Assembly: GCA_034926635.1 (NCBI GenBank)
Contig: JAYFQX010000019.1
Location: 43,334 to 107,333 of the forward strand
Source of the DNA: Christensenella sp034926635
Lineage (GTDB): Bacteria > Bacillota > Clostridia > Christensenellales > Christensenellaceae
Reading direction: 5' to 3'
Length of the DNA: 64,000 bases
Shown here: piece after piece, positions 35,701-42,720 of the stretch
Layout of the letters: every line of letters begins with the position of its first letter
Numbering within the stretch: the stretch's first letter is position 1
Made by a program: the position numbers and the translations under genes
The notes under the pieces: generated by a model
What the model saw: only the letters and a program-made list of their open reading frames with translations
Told to the model about the DNA's origin: nothing
Database searches by the model: none

Positions 35701-35833
35701 TGCGCAGTATATCTAAGGCAGCTTGTCCGTTTGCTGCCTGAAGAATGTGATATTCAAGGTTTAATATCTTATCCAATATTTGTCGGTTGACATTGTTGTC
35801 GTCTACAACCAAAATTGTTTTGAGCATAGCCAT
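32795..35833 (-). CDS. Receiver-GGDEF-EAL-receiver-GGDEF-PAS protein of c-di-GMP turnover
   Basis: 1012 residues. REC 1-125 has Asp11-Asp12, Asp56 and Lys109, so it looks able to accept phosphate. A degenerate GGDEF at about 133-290 reads EADEF (213-217). The EAL domain (about 305-555) keeps E336-A-L, ITES, DDFGTG (458 on), KLD and EGTET, so it should hydrolyse c-di-GMP. A second receiver-like domain (578-690) lacks the Asp (TVSLPD). A second GGDEF (720-875) is intact (GGDEF 796-800) but has no RxxD inhibitory site. A C-terminal PAS (888-1005) carries six cysteines between 929 and 948. It is thus a predicted bifunctional cyclase and phosphodiesterase and the natural output of the kinase cluster. 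GGGGGG lies 8 nt before the start. Confidence 0.92.
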   Translation of the reverse strand: MAMLKTILVVDDNNVNRQILDKILNLEYHILQAANGQAALDILRNNQESISVVLLDIVMPVLDGYEVLRQMREDAFLSKIPVIVASGQDSDDAEIKALSLGANDYIVKPYKPEIIRHRVANTIYLKETSAFVNSVQNDTLTGLYGKEYFYMKVGETLRGNPEQKYDLVCFDIERFKLVNDRYGTQIGDELLRHIGQILRNKIQGFGFCARLEADEFACLIPHREYYEKSDFTDSIEKINALSNMIKLSLILRYGIYTIDDPTVPVDIMCDRADLAKESIKGKYDTYFACYDDSLRQKLLDEQMIVSDMKTALTEGQFRVYFQPKYDLKTEQIAGAEALVRWQHPVKGLLSPAQFIPIFEKNGFIPKLDYYVWEQSCRKLREWKESGNAMVPISVNVSRVDIYDSELPEKVLSLIQKYELAPRNLHLEITESAYMENPEQLIETVSRLKKMGFIIEMDDFGTGYSSLNMLSELPIDVLKLDIRFIQLEAQKSGDRSVLSFIISLAKWMNLKVVAEGTETLEQIKLLQSLGCEYAQGYYYAQPLPQEQFEQHLQKAQLAAGEHWYGVPIDIASDESDQRKILLMIDRDAVDFPILTQECGREYRVERAEDAAQALAVLMEKKDKVCALTVSLPDKLSIKQASELLEACKKYSLPAMLLYDPVHRPSDKLIKLGFSDYTVRPYEPQQFALRLQNAISNARMEKFEHEKEINAAIIEMRKRAEHDTLTGLLNRAEYEVRIDHFFLKNNDPKGIFIILDVDNFKTINDTYGHVVGDKVLNAVGERLCRVFPETEIIARIGGDEFSLFIPYILPFIQLKDKMSQICMPFHLNIENIELSCTAGICYCPEYGSNHKDLYKNADTALLGAKRQGKRQFAVFNPSMEITAPAAFEEKTMEMLDHVSDVMFVCDAVSSKIIYINETACRLLGKARDECLGCRCYELFWDRCRNCDRCETIGHSLRGFYEETTFLKDNKTPVHIKARLERWDGKAVKVHYLHVGETTEKQDAKQQGSGSSAAQ

Positions 35834-35892
35834 TCTTATTACCCCCCTAATGGACTGATGGTCATTATGTATTGCTTCTCATTATTCAGTTA

Positions 35893-35929
35893 TCCTGTCC
35901 TTCAGTGGGACAGATTTAGATAAAGTATA
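35893..35929 (-). promoter_or_regulatory. Leader region of the signalling cluster
   Basis: On the minus strand a TATACT box (35924-35929) precedes a perfect 6-bp hairpin, CTGTCC...GGACAG (35895-35913), about 65 nt before the GGDEF/EAL gene. No good -35 is visible, so the promoter may need an activator or sigma factor I do not recognise. Confidence 0.35.
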
Positions 35930-35999
35930 AGCCGCTATATGAACAGAGAAGTTTTTCTGAAAGGATCAAATAAAAACTCCGTTCAAATCGGCGGCTTTC

Positions 36000-36641
36000 T
36001 TAGAGATTTATCAAACCGTCTAAAACATCAATATATTGATCAATAATTGTCCGTGTCAGCATATCCGATCCAGTATAAAAGTCGTTTCGTGAAAGCATTG
36101 CAGTGCGTACCAGCATCCCTGGAAAAGTAGTTATGATATACATGTATATTTTTTCAATATCAACAGATGCGTTGATGCTTCCGTCCGTCTTGCCTTTTTG
36201 AAGCAGCTCATGGATTAAATTGTCTCTCGTGTTCGCATCATAGATGCCGGCATTGACACAATCAAACGGAATGCGGTTTTTAATAAAGTGTATTTCAATC
36301 TCATGAGCCACCAGAGATATTTTCGGATCGTCGATTTCAATAGAATATGCATACGTTTTTAAAAATACCTTTAAGCGTTCGGCGCCGGAGTCCTTTTCCG
36401 AAATCCTTTCTTGATATCGGGTATAAAGCATAGTTGAATAATCCCTCATAAATACTTTCATTGCTTCCAAACGCAAGCTTTCAAGATTCCCAAAGTATCG
36501 CTGCACCGAGCGTTCCGTCACGCCTGCTTTTTTCGCAATCGACATTCTCGTGGTACTTTCAATACCCATATGTAGAAAGCACCAGATAGCGGCTTGTAAG
36601 ACACGTTCTTTGTTCGCTTCGCGAAGTTCTTCATTTGCCAC
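36000..36641 (-). CDS. TetR family transcriptional regulator
   Basis: 213 residues. The DNA-binding part is typical: ERVLQAAIWCFLHMG, then TTRMSIAKKAGVTERSVQRYFGNLESLR (residues about 12-60). The ligand-binding half is not recognisable beyond the fold. Its start overlaps the end of the Xre gene by 11 bp, so they are cotranscribed. It lies 166 bp upstream of the signalling cluster on the same strand without a strong terminator between, so readthrough or control of that cluster is possible. Confidence 0.9.
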   Translation of the reverse strand: MANEELREANKERVLQAAIWCFLHMGIESTTRMSIAKKAGVTERSVQRYFGNLESLRLEAMKVFMRDYSTMLYTRYQERISEKDSGAERLKVFLKTYAYSIEIDDPKISLVAHEIEIHFIKNRIPFDCVNAGIYDANTRDNLIHELLQKGKTDGSINASVDIEKIYMYIITTFPGMLVRTAMLSRNDFYTGSDMLTRTIIDQYIDVLDGLINL

Positions 36642-36915
36642 CCGAAATTACCTCCTGCATTTTGCTAAACAATCCCTTTCGATGATTAAACCAAGCACAC
36701 CAATCAAATTTATTCGCTCTCATATATAAAGCGAGGTCACCGATATTACAATGAAGTGCACGGCAGATTTTTGCCAAGGTTTCTGTACTGACAGATTCGT
36801 CACGACCCCGCCTCGCAATCCCGGAAGGGTTTATTTTCGTAGCCTCCTGTAAATCTTTCTTTTTCATGCCTTTTTCAATGAGGAGGAGTCTTAGCTTTTT
36901 GTCGCTCATCTTCAT
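36631..36915 (-). CDS. Xre/Cro-type helix-turn-helix regulator
   Basis: 94 residues. The helix-turn-helix spans about residues 6-62: KLRLLLIEKGMKKKDLQEAT, INPSGIARRGRDESVSTETLAKICRALHCNIGDL, the HTH_26 type. The remaining 30 residues are Trp- and basic-rich (FDWCAWFNHRKGLF) and belong to no family I know. GGAGAA lies 11 nt before the start. The repeats at its promoter suggest autoregulation. Confidence 0.88.
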   Translation of the reverse strand: MKMSDKKLRLLLIEKGMKKKDLQEATKINPSGIARRGRDESVSTETLAKICRALHCNIGDLALYMRANKFDWCAWFNHRKGLFSKMQEVISGGK

Positions 36916-36956
36916 TGGTTAAACAGTTCTCCTATCGTTGATATCTAAACAAGATA

Positions 36957-36985
36957 ATTGTATTGTGGAAAATGTAGCAAGTCAA
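36957..36985 (-). promoter_or_regulatory. Promoter of the Xre-TetR operon
   Basis: TTGACT (36980-36985), 17 bp, TACAAT (36957-36962) on the minus strand. The -35 lies inside the first 30-bp repeat, so a bound repressor would block polymerase. Confidence 0.8.
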
Positions 36986-37042
36986 GCATTCTTGTAATAA
37001 AACGTAGAAAGTCAAGTATTCTTGTAATAAAATGTAGAAAAA
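36969..37042. repeat. 30-bp direct repeats, 2.5 copies, over the Xre-TetR promoter
   Basis: Copies at 36969-36998 and 36999-37028 differ at three positions; a third, partial copy occupies 37029-37042. Each holds CAAG-N4-CTTG (minus strand ACAAGAATGCTTGACTT) and a TTGACT box. Probably a repressor operator array. Confidence 0.85.
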
Positions 37043-37139
37043 ATAGCGTAAGTTGTATTATTTTGCTGGTCCACAAATGTAGTGGTTACGAAGAGGGGCG
37101 TATGTTAAAACTTCGGACAGAATGATAAGATAGTAATGA

Positions 37140-37795
37140 GAAAAGCGGCTGATATGGCACTATGCAAAACGACGATACCGGCGTCCCTGCTGCGGCAAGC
37201 AGTTCTATGAAAACAATTATCTGCTTCCTAGGTGGCATAGGCGCACCAACCGTCTTGCTGCATATTGTATCAATCCATTGCGCAGAAAATGCTCGCAGCG
37301 CGAGATCGCAGATGATGCAGGCGTCTCCGCTTCCACAATCGGTCGATGGCTCAAGCTACTAAATTACGCAAATATTTCAAGTGCAGCAAAAGGCCTTTAC
37401 TGTCACGCATGACCAGGCTCTCAGACTCTAACAAAGCTGTTGTTGAGCGGATGCTGCTTGCCTCCCGTGATCTGCGTGAAGCGTACCTGCTTAAAGAGAA
37501 GTTTTATGAATTTATGGATTCTGAAATTTCCCAACAAGCAAGGGAAAGGCTGAAAACATTTTATGTTTTTGCGATAGTTTCTGATATTCCTGAGTTTACT
37601 TCTTGTCTTACCATGCTGCGCAACTGATCACAACACATTCCTAATGCTTTTGACTATTCTTATTCCAATAATTTTACCGAGGGTATGAACACCACCATTA
37701 AAGTCATCAAACGCATTTCTTATGGTTATCGCAATTTTGATCAGTTCCGCCGTCGTATCCTGACCATTGTAAACACAAAGTTAGAGCCGAAATAG
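37140..37795 (+). pseudogene. ISL3 family transposase remnant
   Basis: Pieces of an ISL3 transposase are found in several frames. The N-terminal zinc and HTH part is read as RPCCGKQFYENNYLLPRWH..., then SQREIADDAGVSASTIGRWLK. A later part reads LREAYLLKEKFYEFM, and the C-terminus has SNNFTEGMNTTIKVIKR and YGYRNFDQFRRRIL up to the stop at 37795. The middle, with the catalytic aspartates, is missing, and stops and frameshifts break the rest. About 660 bp remain of a gene normally over 1.2 kb. I could not find terminal inverted repeats. It sits at the boundary between the accessory signalling block and the ribosomal tail. Confidence 0.85.
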
Positions 37796-37830
37796 AAAAA
37801 CCCCGGAAATCTTGAATTTCCGAGGTTTTT
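37796..37830 (-). terminator. Terminator of the rplM-rpsI transcript
   Basis: A 15-bp stem with one mismatch (AAAAACCTCGGAAAT / ATTTCCGGGGTTTTT on the minus strand), loop TCAAG. Symmetric A and T tracts make it bidirectional. Confidence 0.9.
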
Positions 37831-37849
37831 GAAGCATTTTTGAACTTGT

Positions 37850-38245
37850 TTATCTCTTTGAGAACTGAGGTGCACGACGTGCGGCTTTGAGGCCGTACTT
37901 CTTTCTCTCTTTCATTCTCGGGTCACGCGTCAAGAACCCTGCGGATTTCAATGCGCCGCGCAGTTCCGGTTCCGCTTTGATCAGCGCTCTTGCAATTCCA
38001 TGACGGATTGCACCGGCCTGTCCGGTATAGCCGCCGCCCATTACATTGACAAATACATCGTAATTGCCCATGGTTTCTGTAACCACGAAAGGAGAGCGAA
38101 CCAGCATTTTAAGCGTTTCATAACCGAAATACTCTTCCAGGTCCTTCTTATTTACTGTAACCTCGCCTTTACCCGGCATAATGCGGACTCTGGCAATGGA
38201 TTTTTTTCTTCTTCCCGTTCCCAGGAACTGTTCTTTTTTCGCCAT
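37850..38245 (-). CDS. rpsI: 30S ribosomal protein S9
   Basis: 131 residues with FLGTGRRKKSIARVRIMPG at the start and the conserved basic tail KYGLKAARRAPQFSKR, whose last residues reach the ribosomal P site. It follows rplM by 16 bp and ends the long translation supercluster before a strong terminator. Confidence 0.98.
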   Translation of the reverse strand: MAKKEQFLGTGRRKKSIARVRIMPGKGEVTVNKKDLEEYFGYETLKMLVRSPFVVTETMGNYDVFVNVMGGGYTGQAGAIRHGIARALIKAEPELRGALKSAGFLTRDPRMKERKKYGLKAARRAPQFSKR

Positions 38246-38261
38246 CTTTTATACCCCCCTC

Positions 38262-38690
38262 TTACAGCTCGATTACTTCGGGCTTCTGGGCCTCGTGTTC
38301 GTGCTCGCTGCCGGTGTATACGCGCAGCTTCTTGAGCATTTTTCTGCCCAGTTTATTTTTGGGAAGCATTCTTCTGACTGCTTCATAAAGAGCAAACTCG
38401 GGTTTTTTATCCATCAGGTCTTTATACTTTGTTTCCTTCATTCCACCCGGATATCCGGAATGGCTGCGATACACTTTCTGTTCCAGCTTCTTTCCCGTTA
38501 AAACGAGTTTATCCGCATTGATCACGATTACAAAATCGCCTGTATCAACGTGCGGCGTATATTCCGGCTTATTTTTGCCATGCAGTATGTTTGCAACTTT
38601 GCTTGCCAAACGACCGAACACCTGTCCGTCCGCATCGACAACATACCACTTGCGCTCTACCTCACCGGGTTTCGCCATGTATGTTTTCAT
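38262..38690 (-). CDS. rplM: 50S ribosomal protein L13
   Basis: 142 residues from the ATG at 38690, which follows GGGAGG by 8 nt; an open frame continues upstream through the leader but is not translated. Family text: KWYVVDADGQVFGRLASKVA, then GKNKPEYTPHVDTGDFV and AVRRMLPKNKLGR. It assembles early into 23S rRNA. It has its own promoter and structured leader, and is cotranscribed with rpsI. Confidence 0.98.
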   Translation of the reverse strand: MKTYMAKPGEVERKWYVVDADGQVFGRLASKVANILHGKNKPEYTPHVDTGDFVIVINADKLVLTGKKLEQKVYRSHSGYPGGMKETKYKDLMDKKPEFALYEAVRRMLPKNKLGRKMLKKLRVYTGSEHEHEAQKPEVIEL

Positions 38691-38815
38691 TAGGCTTTCC
38701 TCCCAAGATATTTTTATCATAATGCGCAATATTTCCTCTTTTGGAAGGTCCCAGTTCCCAAAACAATAAACATTGCTTTTGCGCCGGCACAGGGCTAATT
38801 GTGCATATAGGCGCA
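38691..38815 (-). ncRNA. Structured leader of rplM-rpsI (candidate L13 autoregulatory leader)
   Basis: The 125-nt leader begins, at the predicted transcription start, with a two-part hairpin (38781-38814): outer GCGCC/GGCGC and inner GCACA/TGTGC with an 8-nt loop. Leaders before rplM in Firmicutes are known to regulate it. I cannot compare it to a covariance model. Confidence 0.5.
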
Positions 38816-38821
38816 TGAAAT

Positions 38822-38850
38822 ATTTTACTGAAAATCCGCATGGTTGTCAA
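38822..38850 (-). promoter_or_regulatory. rplM-rpsI promoter
   Basis: TTGACA (38845-38850), 17 bp, TAAAAT (38822-38827) on the minus strand. Confidence 0.85.
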
Positions 38851-38963
38851 GCTTTTTAATAAAAAACGCTGCTAATCCCACAAAAAACAATACTTTTTTG
38901 AAAAATCCCGCGGTTGATGCATTATTTTCGTACCAGCTTGTGCTATCTCCCCCATCATATCCC

Positions 38964-39449
38964 TTACAGCCCGATATAAAACAGAATGATATCCTCATAG
39001 GTGCCGTCCTTGTTGCAAAATCCGCCTTCCACCATACCGATGCGGCTAAAGCCGAGCCTTTCGTACAATCTTATAGCGCATTTGTTTGAGGCGACCACCG
39101 CGTTAAACTGCAAAATACGGAAGCCTGCTTCCTGTGCCCTCTGCATACAGTCACGCACTAATTTTTCACCGATATGCTGGCCGCGGCATCCGCCGCGCAC
39201 GGCATAAGAAGCATTGGCAATATGACCACACCGCCCAATGTTATTGGGATGCAGAATATATAACCCCATGATTTGTCCCTGTACTTCCGCTACGCCGCAA
39301 TATGTCTGCGAGGAAAAAAACGGTCCGGCTTCCGCTATGCTAAGACAGGTTTCCTGCGGAAACGCATTTCCTTCCGCTACCACCTGGTTCCAGACCTCTG
39401 CCATCCGGGGCAGATCCTCTTCTTTATATTTCCTGATTGTTACATCCAT
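38964..39449 (-). CDS. GNAT family N-acetyltransferase
   Basis: 161 residues, a single GNAT domain. It opens MDVTIRKYKEEDLPRMAEVW; the acetyl-CoA loop is VRGGCRGQHIGEKLV, and the C-terminal FNAVVASNKCAIRLYERLGF closes the fold. Substrate unknown; the form resembles PhnO/Pat-like small-molecule acetyltransferases. It is inserted between truA and rplM, which adjoin in many Firmicutes. AGGAGAG lies 9 nt before the start. Confidence 0.9.
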   Translation of the reverse strand: MDVTIRKYKEEDLPRMAEVWNQVVAEGNAFPQETCLSIAEAGPFFSSQTYCGVAEVQGQIMGLYILHPNNIGRCGHIANASYAVRGGCRGQHIGEKLVRDCMQRAQEAGFRILQFNAVVASNKCAIRLYERLGFSRIGMVEGGFCNKDGTYEDIILFYIGL

Positions 39450-39480
39450 CTTCCATCTCTCCTAGTTCTTTCCAATATGA

Positions 39481-40260
39481 TCAACATCTGTCCGTTTTTG
39501 CCAAGGGCGCGCTGTCGTAATATACCTCTACCAAAAACAATCCCTGCGCCTGTGCCGTCGCGCCGACAAGCGTCCTGTCGCCCTGCGCAAGCGCACGCGA
39601 AATCTGCTCCGGCATAAGCTTTCCCTTTCCTACGGCGATCAGCGTTCCTGCAATGATCCGTACCATATTATATAGAAAACCGCTGCCCTTTACGTCAATT
39701 TCTATATAAGGCGCATGCTGCGTGATTTCCACAGAATAAACCGTGCGCACCGTGGTGCCTTTTAAATCAGATCCCGCCGCACAAAATGCCGCAAAATCGT
39801 GCGTGCCTTCAATCAACCGCGCTGCCTGCTTCATCGCTTCTATCTCTAGCTTCACCGGAACAAACATACTGTACTGCCTGTCTATCGCGCCCTTTTCCCG
39901 GGCATTGCGGATCACATAACGGTAATGCTTCCCCCTTGCGCTAAACCGCGCATGGAATCCCTCCGGTGCCGCATAAGAACGGACAATCCGGATGTCGTCC
40001 GGCAAAATGTCGTTCAGAACATAAAAAAATTTATCAGCCGGAATATTGGTCTTTGCATCAAAATGCGCTGTTTGCCCCAGGGCGTGCACGCCTGCATCCG
40101 TGCGTCCTGCAGAGTGAACAGCCGTTTTTGTTCCTACTGCCTTTGCTACGGCGTCCTCCACTTTCTGCTGGACACTGATCCCGTTTTTTTGAATTTGCCA
40201 ACCACAATAACCCGTCCCGTCATATTCGATTACCAACGCAAACCGTCTTTTTTCAGGCAT
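39481..40260 (-). CDS. truA: tRNA pseudouridine(38-40) synthase
   Basis: 259 residues from the ATG at 40260, which follows TTTGGAGA. It makes pseudouridine at positions 38-40 of the tRNA anticodon arm. The catalytic aspartate is in SAGRTDAGVHALGQTAHF; FALVIEYDGTGYCGWQ at the N-terminus and SGFLYNMVRIIAGTLIAVGKG in the C-terminal half are conserved. The start overlaps the end of the EAL gene by 8 nt, so they are coupled. Confidence 0.96.
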   Translation of the reverse strand: MPEKRRFALVIEYDGTGYCGWQIQKNGISVQQKVEDAVAKAVGTKTAVHSAGRTDAGVHALGQTAHFDAKTNIPADKFFYVLNDILPDDIRIVRSYAAPEGFHARFSARGKHYRYVIRNAREKGAIDRQYSMFVPVKLEIEAMKQAARLIEGTHDFAAFCAAGSDLKGTTVRTVYSVEITQHAPYIEIDVKGSGFLYNMVRIIAGTLIAVGKGKLMPEQISRALAQGDRTLVGATAQAQGLFLVEVYYDSAPLAKTDRC

Positions 40261-41905
40261 TTTCTTTCTCCAAAAGCTTCTCGTATTCCTCCCGCGGCAT
40301 TGGCTTTGCAAAATAATATCCCTGCCCGAAATCACAGCCGGCATGCCGCAAAAACTCTACCTGCGCAGCACTTTCCACGCCTTCCATTACCGTATACATC
40401 CCCAGTGTTTTTGCAAGACCGATGATTGCACTGATAATATCGCGGGAACGTTGGTTTTCCTCATAATCTTCTAAAAACCGCATATCCAGCTTAAGCGTAT
40501 CCACCTCAAAATTCTTCAAAAGATTGAGCGTGGAATACCCGCTGCCAAAATCATCCATCATGATCAAAAAGCCGTTGGCGCGCAGCTTTTCAAAATTCTG
40601 CTTCAGCGGCTCTTCTTCCGAAAAAATACTTTCCGTCACTTCCAAATGCAGCATCCCCGGCAAAAGTCCGTATTCTTCTAACAACCTGTTTAATTCCATA
40701 ACCAATCCGCTGTCGCGCGCAGTGACCCGCGACAGATTCACTGCAGCACTCAGAGGTGCCATGCCACGTTTTTGCCACGATTGCAGGTTCATACATACCT
40801 GCCGCCGTACATATTGATCTACTTTTACAATAAAACCGTTTTCCTCAAAAATCGGCAAAAATTCTGCCGGAGTTAATACTCCTTTTTGCGGGTGGTTCCA
40901 ACGCACAAGCGCTTCCGCTCCGGCAAGTCGTCCGCTTCTAAGCCCATAAACTGGCTGAAAATAAACCTCAAACTGGTTTTCACGCAAAGCAGTTTCCATG
41001 TCGTTCAGAACTTCCTGCCGCGCAATCAGCCTCTCACGCATGCTTTCTTCATAAGAAGCATAATGAAGCAGGTAATTTCCCTTAATTGTGCTCAGTGCCA
41101 TGACTGCACGGTCACACATCTGGTTTACAGGGATCGTATGGTCAATGATGCGGTAAGATCCAAACGGGAATGAAAGTTTAAAATCCAGTGGATATGCCCG
41201 AATCCATCCATATACTTCCCCCTGGATTTTCTCCAGCGTTTCAGAAGGTTCCGGAATACACAGCATAAAGCGATCCGCCCCAAACCGACCGCCGATTCCC
41301 CCATGATGCTGCAGCCATAAAACAAACTTACCGCCGAGGTACTGCAGAAGGCGGTCTCCCTCTTCCTGCCCGAATAAATCATTCACCAGCCGAAACTTTT
41401 CAATATCAAAACACAACATGCGGAAACGCTTTTCCTTATGTGCCTGCAAAAGCTTATGCACCTGCGTTAAAAAACCTGTTTCCGTATATAGTCCTGTCAG
41501 AACATCGTGATCATACAGCTCATTATTCTTATCCTGCTTGTATACCAGATTCTGAATCCGCTGCCTCGCCAGTTCCGCTTGCAGAGGGCGGTGAATCACA
41601 TCACTGATTCCAACCCGCACCATTTCTTCAGACGTTTCAATATCGCCGTAATCCGTAATTGCAAAAATCGGGACGGTACGGCTGAACATCCTGTAATCCC
41701 CCCTATGGAATCCGCTTTTCCGATCCACAAGTTTTCCTGCGTCAACAATAATGGCACAAATATCCTTATGATATTCCAGCCAAAACTTCACGCATTCTTC
41801 TTTTTTCTCCGCAACATACACATCGTAAATCCCACGAAAAATTTCCCTAATCGCGTCTTTCTCTGACTGTATTCCATCAATCAACAATATTTTTTTTGTC
41901 GCCAT
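40253..41905 (-). CDS. Receiver-like, degenerate GGDEF, EAL protein (c-di-GMP phosphodiesterase)
   Basis: 550 residues from the ATG at 41905. An N-terminal receiver-like domain (1-115) keeps Asp55 and the Thr position (FAITD), but the Lys position reads HRP. The GGDEF domain is degenerate (GADRF, 209-213), perhaps a GTP-sensing site. The EAL domain keeps E331-A-L, VTES, DDFGSG (451 on), KLD, EGVES and QGYYFAKP, so activity is expected. It closely parallels the first 550 residues of the protein at 32795-35833. It lies 11 bp after ecfT's end and overlaps truA, so it is expressed with the translation/ECF operon, an unusual place for a c-di-GMP enzyme. Confidence 0.92.
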   Translation of the reverse strand: MATKKILLIDGIQSEKDAIREIFRGIYDVYVAEKKEECVKFWLEYHKDICAIIVDAGKLVDRKSGFHRGDYRMFSRTVPIFAITDYGDIETSEEMVRVGISDVIHRPLQAELARQRIQNLVYKQDKNNELYDHDVLTGLYTETGFLTQVHKLLQAHKEKRFRMLCFDIEKFRLVNDLFGQEEGDRLLQYLGGKFVLWLQHHGGIGGRFGADRFMLCIPEPSETLEKIQGEVYGWIRAYPLDFKLSFPFGSYRIIDHTIPVNQMCDRAVMALSTIKGNYLLHYASYEESMRERLIARQEVLNDMETALRENQFEVYFQPVYGLRSGRLAGAEALVRWNHPQKGVLTPAEFLPIFEENGFIVKVDQYVRRQVCMNLQSWQKRGMAPLSAAVNLSRVTARDSGLVMELNRLLEEYGLLPGMLHLEVTESIFSEEEPLKQNFEKLRANGFLIMMDDFGSGYSTLNLLKNFEVDTLKLDMRFLEDYEENQRSRDIISAIIGLAKTLGMYTVMEGVESAAQVEFLRHAGCDFGQGYYFAKPMPREEYEKLLEKENA

Positions 41906-41916
41906 ATACCCTCGCT

Positions 41917-42720
41917 TTATAACCAAATCATAAACGCAACACAAAGACAGCACATCACGACCGTCACCCAAATATCAGTATGGTTAAGCGTCAGCACTTT
42001 CATTTTCGTGCGTCCCTCGCCGCCGTGGTAACAGCGGCTTTCCATCGCCATTGCCAGTTCATCGGCACGTTTAAACGCCCCTACAAACAGCGGGACAAGC
42101 AGCGGGATCATGTTCTTGGCTTTTTTGATCAGGTTTCCACTGTCAAACTCCGCACCGCGCGCTGTCTGCGCCTTCATGATCCGGTCAGTTTCATCCACAA
42201 GCGTGGGAATAAACCGCATAGCAATACTCATCATCATTGCCATTTCATGCACCGGAAACTTTATCTTTTTAAGTGGTGCAAACAGGCTTTCCATCGCGTC
42301 CGTAAGCTGCATCGGTGACGTTGTCAGCGTCAGCAGGCTGGTCGCAAAAATCAGCAAAATCAGTCGAATGGAAATATAGACCGCCTTTTGAATTCCGTCT
42401 GTTGAAATTTTAAGGATCCCCCATTGCCATAAAATATGGGTGGGATCCTGCGGATTAAAAAATAAAATATTTAGAATAAATGTAAATATAATAATAAACA
42501 AAAGCGGCTTAATACTGCGCAAAATCGTGCGCATGCCCACCTTTGCCAGCAGGGTAATATAGATAAACAGCGCCGCAAGCGCAACAAATCCCCACCATGT
42601 CCGTACCACAAACACAGTGACTAAAAACAGCACCGCGATAATTAGTTTAATGCGCGGGTCCAATCTGTGGACAATTGTATTGCCCGGAAAGTATTGGCCC
42701 AATGTAATATTTTTGATCAT
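41917..42720 (-). CDS. ecfT: Energy-coupling factor transporter transmembrane protein EcfT
   Basis: 267 residues from the ATG at 42720, which overlaps the ecfA2 stop as ATGA; the ATG 6 nt further up is too close to the ribosome site. About five to six membrane segments and the EcfT coupling motifs: MAMMMSIAMRFIPTLVDETDRIMKAQTARGAEF, in which ARG marks the ATPase-contact helix, and a second Ala-Arg-Gly-like site ESRCYHGGEGRT. It couples the two ATPases to interchangeable S-components for vitamin uptake. Confidence 0.95.
   Translation of the reverse strand: MIKNITLGQYFPGNTIVHRLDPRIKLIIAVLFLVTVFVVRTWWGFVALAALFIYITLLAKVGMRTILRSIKPLLFIIIFTFILNILFFNPQDPTHILWQWGILKISTDGIQKAVYISIRLILLIFATSLLTLTTSPMQLTDAMESLFAPLKKIKFPVHEMAMMMSIAMRFIPTLVDETDRIMKAQTARGAEFDSGNLIKKAKNMIPLLVPLFVGAFKRADELAMAMESRCYHGGEGRTKMKVLTLNHTDIWVTVVMCCLCVAFMIWL

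Noticed and set aside
35834..35999. c-di-GMP riboswitch before the GGDEF/EAL gene
   Set aside because: The only clear structure is a 6-bp hairpin; I see none of the conserved GEMM core bases.
36969..37042. CRISPR-like repeats
   Set aside because: The copies abut without spacers, there are only two and a half, and no cas gene is near. They sit on a promoter and fit an operator array.
38691..38816. N-terminal extension of L13
   Set aside because: L13 normally starts at MKTYMAKP; the extension lies over the leader RNA.
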